NCBI RefSeq assembly: GCF_034140825.1
Contig: NC_089036.1
Location: forward strand, 21,879,001 to 21,943,000
Source of the DNA: Oryza sativa Japonica Group
Taxonomy: Eukaryota > Streptophyta > Magnoliopsida > Poales > Poaceae
Reading direction: 5' to 3'
Length of the DNA stretch: 64,000 nucleotides
Position numbers and translations under genes: made by a program. The notes beneath the pieces are model-generated. The model did not search any database. It had not been told where the DNA came from and saw nothing but the letters and a program-made list of their open reading frames with translations. Shown here in pieces: positions 59,266-64,000 of this stretch (position 1 is the stretch's first letter; the number at the start of each line of letters is the position of its first letter).

Positions 59266-59634
59266 TCACAGGAAGGGCCGGACGTTGGGCATGAACGGCA
59301 CGGCGAAGAGGGGCTCGGCGCCGATCCACGGCCGGCACGACGGCGACGGCGACGACGGCGGCGGCGGGCCCGCGAGCGCCGCCACGTAGATCGCCGCCAG
59401 CCTGCGCACGGCGCGCCGGAGCCACCTCGCCGCCAGCCACCTCAGCCGCAGCCGCCGCAGGAACCCGCGCCGCCGTCGCCCACCACCACCGCCACCGCCA
59501 CCACCGCCGCCTAGCCTGACGACCGGGAGCTTCCGGCGCCGCCCGCGCCCGCGCCACACCAGCCTGTGCCCACCGCCGCCGCGACGCTGCTCGCCGACGT
59601 CGACGTCGACGTCGCATGGCGCGCCGCCACCCAT
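59266..59634 (-). CDS. Small Arg/Gly-rich plant protein, function unknown
   Basis: A reverse-strand frame of 122 aa from ATG at 59634: MGGGAPCDVDVDVGEQRRGG, a basic RGRGRRRKLPVVRLGG segment, poly-Gly, an amphipathic basic stretch (GFLRRLRLRWLAARWLRRAV then RRLAAIYVAALAGPP), and the tail WIGAEPLFAVPFMPNVRPFL. The helix-like RLRLRWLAARWL block followed by a hydrophobic LAAIYVAALAG and a short conserved-looking tail resembles unnamed small plant proteins. The compact leader has a (GA)n tract at 59700-59720. Composition is biased, so a chance GC-rich frame is possible, but the ordered layout and non-repetitive tail favour a gene. No domain identified. Confidence 0.6.
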   Translation of the reverse strand: MGGGAPCDVDVDVGEQRRGGGGHRLVWRGRGRRRKLPVVRLGGGGGGGGGGGRRRRGFLRRLRLRWLAARWLRRAVRRLAAIYVAALAGPPPPSSPSPSCRPWIGAEPLFAVPFMPNVRPFL

Positions 59635-59884
59635 CCTCCTCTCCTCTTGATCTCCTCGCGCCCACGAGAAGAGGTCACTGACGCCCTTAAATCCTCGTGG
59701 AGAGAGAGAGAGAGAGAGAGATATGAGAGCTAATTAAGCTGCCTGCTTTTTTTGCGTCATGCAAAGCTAACCTCATTTGGGAGGGGAGGAGGAGGGGAGG
59801 AGGTACTCGTCTACTTCTACAGTAGTATATCTCGCTAACTTTAATTCAAGTTCAAGATACGTACAGAGTTAGCTCTAGCCTCTA

Positions 59885-60122
59885 CTCCCTCCGTCCAAAA
59901 AAAAGAAGACAAACCCTGGTTTCCGTGCCCAACATTTAACCGTTCGTCTTATTTAAAAAAATTATAAAAAAAATTTAAAAGACAAGTCACGCATAAAATA
60001 TTAATCATGTTTTATCATCTAACAATAATGAAAATACGAATTATAAAAAAATTCCATATAAGACGGACAGTCAAAGTTGGACACGGAGACCTATAGTTTG
60101 CCTTTTTTTTGGACAGAGGGAG
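59885..60122. mobile_element. Stowaway MITE with TA duplication
   Basis: Begins CTCCCTCCGTCC and ends GGACAGAGGGAG, with TA on both sides (59883-59884, 60123-60124). 238 bp, with inverted arms AACCGTTCGTCTTATTT / CATATAAGACGGACAG. Confidence 0.88.
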
Positions 60123-60257
60123 TAGCTAGCTAGCTACCTGTGCTTGCATCATCGTCTTCGATGAAGTTCGATCGTCTTCAATTCGTCCTCCTTCGATCGG
60201 TTTCATGTTTGACTTGCAGCGCCCCGGGCCGCCCGGCCACGCTCCTCTCCATGGTTT

Positions 60258-60404
60258 ACCTTTTCAGTTCCACGCCAAAATTAAAAGTTTGAAATAAATT
60301 AAAACGATGTGACGGAAAAATTGAAAGTTTGTGTGTGTAGGAAAATTCGATGTGACAGAAAAGTTGGAAGTTCGAAGAAAAAAGTTAAAATCTAAACAAA
60401 GCTT
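60258..60404 (+). mobile_element. MITE, family A copy 5
   Basis: Core GTTTGTGTGTGTAGGAAAATTC followed by GATGTGACAGAAAAGTTGGAAG, ending ATCTAAACAAAGC. Left end diverged. Confidence 0.65.
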
Positions 60405-61757
60405 TAGCTGATTTGATCGAAGGTCCCGAATTTTTTAACAAAATTTAGTTAAATTTAAATAAATATTACCAAAATTCACGAAAAATTAAACAAATTGGCT
60501 GAAATAATGTCGTATCGGAGAGGGTTCAAAATATCCAAAATTTTCAACCCTGCTCCTCTCGCCATTATCCACCTTTTTAGGTTGTATTCGATTGTTGATA
60601 CCTTTTGTACGTAAAATGGAGCGATTCATTAACGTATAATTAAGTATTAGCTGATGATTTTTTTTATAAATAGATTAATATAATTTTTAAAACAACTTTT
60701 ATATATAATTTTTTTTCTAAAAAACACACAGTTTAATAATTTGCAAAGTATGCGCGCAGAAAACAAGGATATGAGTTGGGAAAATAGGGTAATGAACACA
60801 GCTTTATAATCCTATCATTTAGCAAGTATAAGCGAAAATTTTCAATTTTAGTGAAAATTAATTTTAGAAGTTGACTTTATTTATCATATTTTATTTTTCA
60901 GTATTTGTTTCTAAATAGTTAAGAAGACATGTATAAAAGTTCTTTTTATAAATTACTTCCAAATCGTTAACAAGACGTTTCTCTTATGATAAGTACAAGC
61001 GAACATCGTCATCAATTCCATTTACGGCGAAATGCAGGAAAGTTAAACATTCGTGTGGTCGTGTGGATGATGGTTTTGCAGTGTAGGGTAGTAGTAGTAG
61101 TGCAGTAGCTACGAATACAGTGAGTGGTTTGGAGCATGACGATTCTTGAAGCCTTTTTTATATAAACAGAATGCATGGCGTGTTTTGGCAAATTGGCAAT
61201 AGTTAACACTCTCTGTCTGAAGATGATTTCGGACATGTCAAGATTTTTGGTGATTAGTTAAAACACGGTTGCTAATAAGTACAGGAATATGGTTGGTGAT
61301 GACGAAATTTGCACTTCGATCCTGAAGAGATAGGCATATGCCACTAACTTTTGATCGTTATTAATTGTCAGTTTTCTACCTCAGAGATGGAAGTACTCTA
61401 AAATTAGATAGTTGATTAATTAATGATGTCATGATTTTAGGCTAAGCGGTATACAAGTTTGGTTGATCGATCAGAAGAAGTAATTCATCTTTTTGGTGAT
61501 ATGGCACGGTTGCTAACTACTACTCCAGTCTAGGCATTACGGTTGCTGTCTTTGTGATGGTCGAATTTGCACTCAATCCAGAAGAAATATATATCAATGT
61601 CTCTGTCATGCTAAAAGAACACTGCTAAATACACTCTTATTGTTTTTCTGCAAAGCTTGTTCTTTTCTAATTTCTATTACCACTAACACTGAGGTGGTGA
61701 TCTTGTGAAATTCAGTAATTAAGACTACCGTTTTATGCTATGCAACACCCATTTTTA

Positions 61758-62518
61758 GGCCTCATTTGGAACAGGAGGATTTTCACGGGAGTTCTGGAGG
61801 AAATGAACTGTTCCCTATAAAAATCCTGTAAAATTCTTACGTTCCAAAGGAGAAATTCGGCAGGATTTTCTCCGGCCACTTGAAACTGGACCAGAAGATT
61901 CCAGCGTAAGTACTACAGCTATCTGCAGACAATTTCTGTGCGAGCGAGGTAGCTACTGAAAGTCTGAAACCAATGGTGCTCATCAGGTGTTGACGAGAGG
62001 CAGGCAGCTAGCAATGAAGGATATACACGATCGAGCTGAATGCCAAGAACCCTTTTGGAAGCTAGCAACCCCTCTCTCCTCCACTGAAAAATACATCTCA
62101 CCTGGTCCTTCACTTTGCACCGAAATCTGCCGATCAAAACGAGTTTGTTGGCATCGAGAAACGAGAGAGAAATTGTCTTGTTAGGTATATCTTGCTTGAG
62201 AGTTGAGAGCGCTTAAGATTCTAAGAAACGGAGTTAATAAAATTCTAGGAAAGGTAGGTTTTTTTAGCTTTTAGCTTCTAATAATTTATTTCCTACATTC
62301 TATAACTATACATATTCTTAGAGAATTTAAGAATATACTCTACCGTCCCAAAATAAGTTAACCCTATCTAAATTCGTAGTAATAGAAAATGTCATATCCT
62401 ATAGGACCTATACCAGGTTAACTTGTTTTGGGATAGAGGAAATATAATGTTTAGGGAGTAGGAGAGCCGGAGATTTTAGAAAAAACCGTAGCTGTCCCAA
62501 GTTCTTCCAAACATGGCC
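61758..62518. mobile_element. Tourist-like element with nested Stowaway
   Basis: Left end GGCCTCATTTGGAACAGGAGG; right end CAAGTTCTTCCAAACATGGCC, inverted. It is 761 bp with no coding frame. A Stowaway at about 62338-62440 (CTCTACCGTCCCAAAATAAG and CTTGTTTTGGGATAGAGG) sits inside it. Confidence 0.6.
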
Positions 62519-62734
62519 TATGGAGGTGGCGCAGGAGCAGGAACAGCTAGCTAGTTAGAGCTCATCAGGTTTGGCTCGTCCCAAGAGCCATAAATTGAAC
62601 CATATCCATTCATTCCTGCTGCCGCTCTGGTTTAATTTCTCCATATGTAAGGCTCTAGCTGACGATATCCGAACAAGAGCAAAGTTCATCATGAATACAG
62701 TGGTTCTTTTATGAAAAATGAAAAAACACAGTTG

Positions 62735-62739
<5 letters not shown>

Positions 62740-62771
<32 letters not shown>
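62740..62771. repeat. (GA)n microsatellite
   Basis: About 16 GA units. Confidence 0.95.
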
Positions 62772-62773
<2 letters not shown>

Positions 62774-63549
62774 CACCTTCTTTTCCTGGGGAAGGAGGAT
62801 CCACTCCCGCTGGGATTGTTGTTTCTCACTGCATATTTGGGAATTACATAACCTTTTGCAGCTCCTATTTTATGAAAACGCAGCAAATTTTATTGAGGAT
62901 ATATAACACATGTAGTTAGTGATTGTTATCTTCCATCACGGGTAAAAAAACAATGTTTCAATTATATATATATTGCTGATCCAAATCTGATGAGAATATG
63001 GTATGCATAATTCCGAAGACTAGAATGAATTTTTTAATTCCATGAATCTGCCTCTTCCAAAAGGTTCCGTTTTTGTAGTGTCCATCAACCAAACTTTCTA
63101 AGATAAGAAGTTAACTTCCACTAAGATCACAACAACCCACCTTACATGCCAGAAATATTTGACAAAAGTTTTATGGTTCCTTGTGATCTCCTACCACTGA
63201 TGTTACACAGAATGTTTCCCTAGCCACATGAATTTGACAATATATGACTGCAGTGCGTAGTCACAGCAACATCCCCATGAGAAGGGGTGGATCTGGAAAA
63301 GGCCATTTTCTATTGCACCCAAAACATGTTCAGCAGCACTTATGCAAGCAATGGTTCAACAATAACAACATACCATAAAGGTTCAAATAAAGGCCAAATC
63401 AATCAATTGATGCCCTTGTTGAAATGACGAACAAATGTTGAAATGACGAACAAATGTTGTCTTAGAAAGCTAGCATGGGATTGCTAGTACTAGATTAAGA
63501 ATGCTCAGAAATTAGAACCGTCCGTCGATTCTCATCAGAAACACGATCA

Positions 63550-63632
63550 GGAATTGACACATAATTTCAGCAGTTAATACCAGGACCTCAGGAATTGACA
63601 CATCATTTCAGCAGTTAATACCAGGACATGTC
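63550..63632. repeat. Tandem duplication, ~42 bp twice
   Basis: AGGAATTGACACATAATTTC and AGGAATTGACACATCATTTC each begin a ~42-base unit (CAGCAGTTAATACCAGGAC follows) differing by one or two bases. Just upstream (63421-63465) a 20-base unit TTGAAATGACGAACAAATG is also doubled. Confidence 0.9.
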
Positions 63633-63775
63633 ACAAAATTGTCTAACAAAATGCAGTTAAGATTTGATTTTATAAAGCGATTCCTTGCTAGTCATATGCA
63701 AAAACTAACAGATGTAGTAGGTGAATGGTTGGTTGTTTCATGACATATTGATATCAATAAGTACAAGCTATCCTT

Positions 63776-63869
63776 TCATTTGCTCCTGTGGTCACTGTTG
63801 TAGTCATCAATCAGTTTCTCAACATCCTTCCAGAACAAACCTTCCACAAGAACCCCATCCTTGGTGAAC
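63776..63869 (-). CDS. Last exon of an unidentified minus-strand gene
   Basis: On the reverse strand CTTTGCCAG (63878-63870) is followed by 94 bases reading FTKDGVLVEGLFWKDVEKLI then DDYNSDHRSK and TGA, entering the exon at codon position 3. The acceptor, the even codon use and the compact hydrophilic C-terminus look real. The rest of the gene lies beyond 64000 and no family is recognised from 30 residues. Confidence 0.6.
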
Positions 63870-64000
63870 CTGGCAAAGAAAATTTGTTAAAAGCAGTGCA
63901 AAAGAAAATGCAGGCATTCATAAGGAACAGAAAATAGTGCTACCAAAAAGTACTTAACAGATACAAACTTAGTTGATAGATAAATATCCCATGGCATGAG

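Larger units (their letters stand above)
59635..63775. other. Long AT-rich intergenic region
   Basis: No gene supported over 4 kb. It holds (GA)n at 59700-59720, a Stowaway (59885-60122), family A MITE (60258-60404), probable MITEs at about 60575-60800 and 60812-60990, a Tourist-like element with a nested Stowaway (61758-62518), a (GA)n tract (62740-62771) and two small tandem duplications (63421-63465 and 63550-63632). Confidence 0.5.

Overview
The window looks like nuclear DNA of a grass, almost certainly rice (Oryza). The evidence is GC-rich first exons over AT-rich introns and spacers, many small Tourist-, Stowaway- and hAT-like elements, Helitron ends, LTR-element fossils, and plant gene families with clean GT-AG (sometimes GC-AG) introns. 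No prokaryotic, viral or CRISPR system is visible. The gene content (zeta GST next to an Alfin-like gene) suggests rice chromosome 11 or 12 from memory, but this is unverified.

Layout. 1-384: 5' part of an F-box gene (minus). 385-12190: transposon-rich block with a 5.8-kb segment between 180-bp inverted repeats (979-6800), a long-LTR gypsy-like fossil, a 1-kb TIR element and a second LTR fossil. 12194-18088: a divergent pair, zeta-class GST (minus, 9 exons, 225 aa) and Alfin-like PHD protein (plus, 5 exons, 267 aa). 19311-21240: complex I B12/NDUFB3-like subunit with a 3'-UTR intron. 21612-23504: intronless, probably organelle-targeted 630-aa protein resembling the N-terminus of certain DEAD-box helicases. 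25574-25820: two orphan 3' exons. 26937-32496: mitochondrial-type ClpX (15 exons, 645 aa). 33747-36009: SFT2-type Golgi transport protein (minus, 6 exons, 171 aa), divergent from a LEA5/SAG21-like gene (36619-37017, 91 aa). 37766-40571: bHLH transcription factor of the RHL/LRL type (minus, 8 exons, 524 aa). 42000-50130: transposon block holding a 703-bp hAT element with perfect 8-bp target duplication, nested Stowaways, a copia fossil with 5-bp duplication, tRNA-Ala(CGC), and a Helitron carrying a tandem array. 51287-52546: ASIL-like trihelix protein (minus, 419 aa). 54482-56621: NDPK with signal peptide (plus, 5 exons, 181 aa). 59266-59634: small arginine/glycine-rich protein (minus). 63776-63869: last exon of a minus-strand gene leaving the window.

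Exons were joined by hand from splice sites and conserved protein continuity; every joined model stays in frame. The products are housekeeping (mitochondrial proteolysis, complex I, tyrosine catabolism, nucleotide balance, Golgi traffic) plus three regulators (PHD, bHLH, trihelix). They do not form a pathway. The least ordinary items are the inverted-repeat-bounded composite, the hAT and Helitron elements with internal arrays, two GC-AG introns in neighbouring genes, a 112-bp TA tract beside the bHLH leader splice acceptor, and a few orphan coding-like exons.
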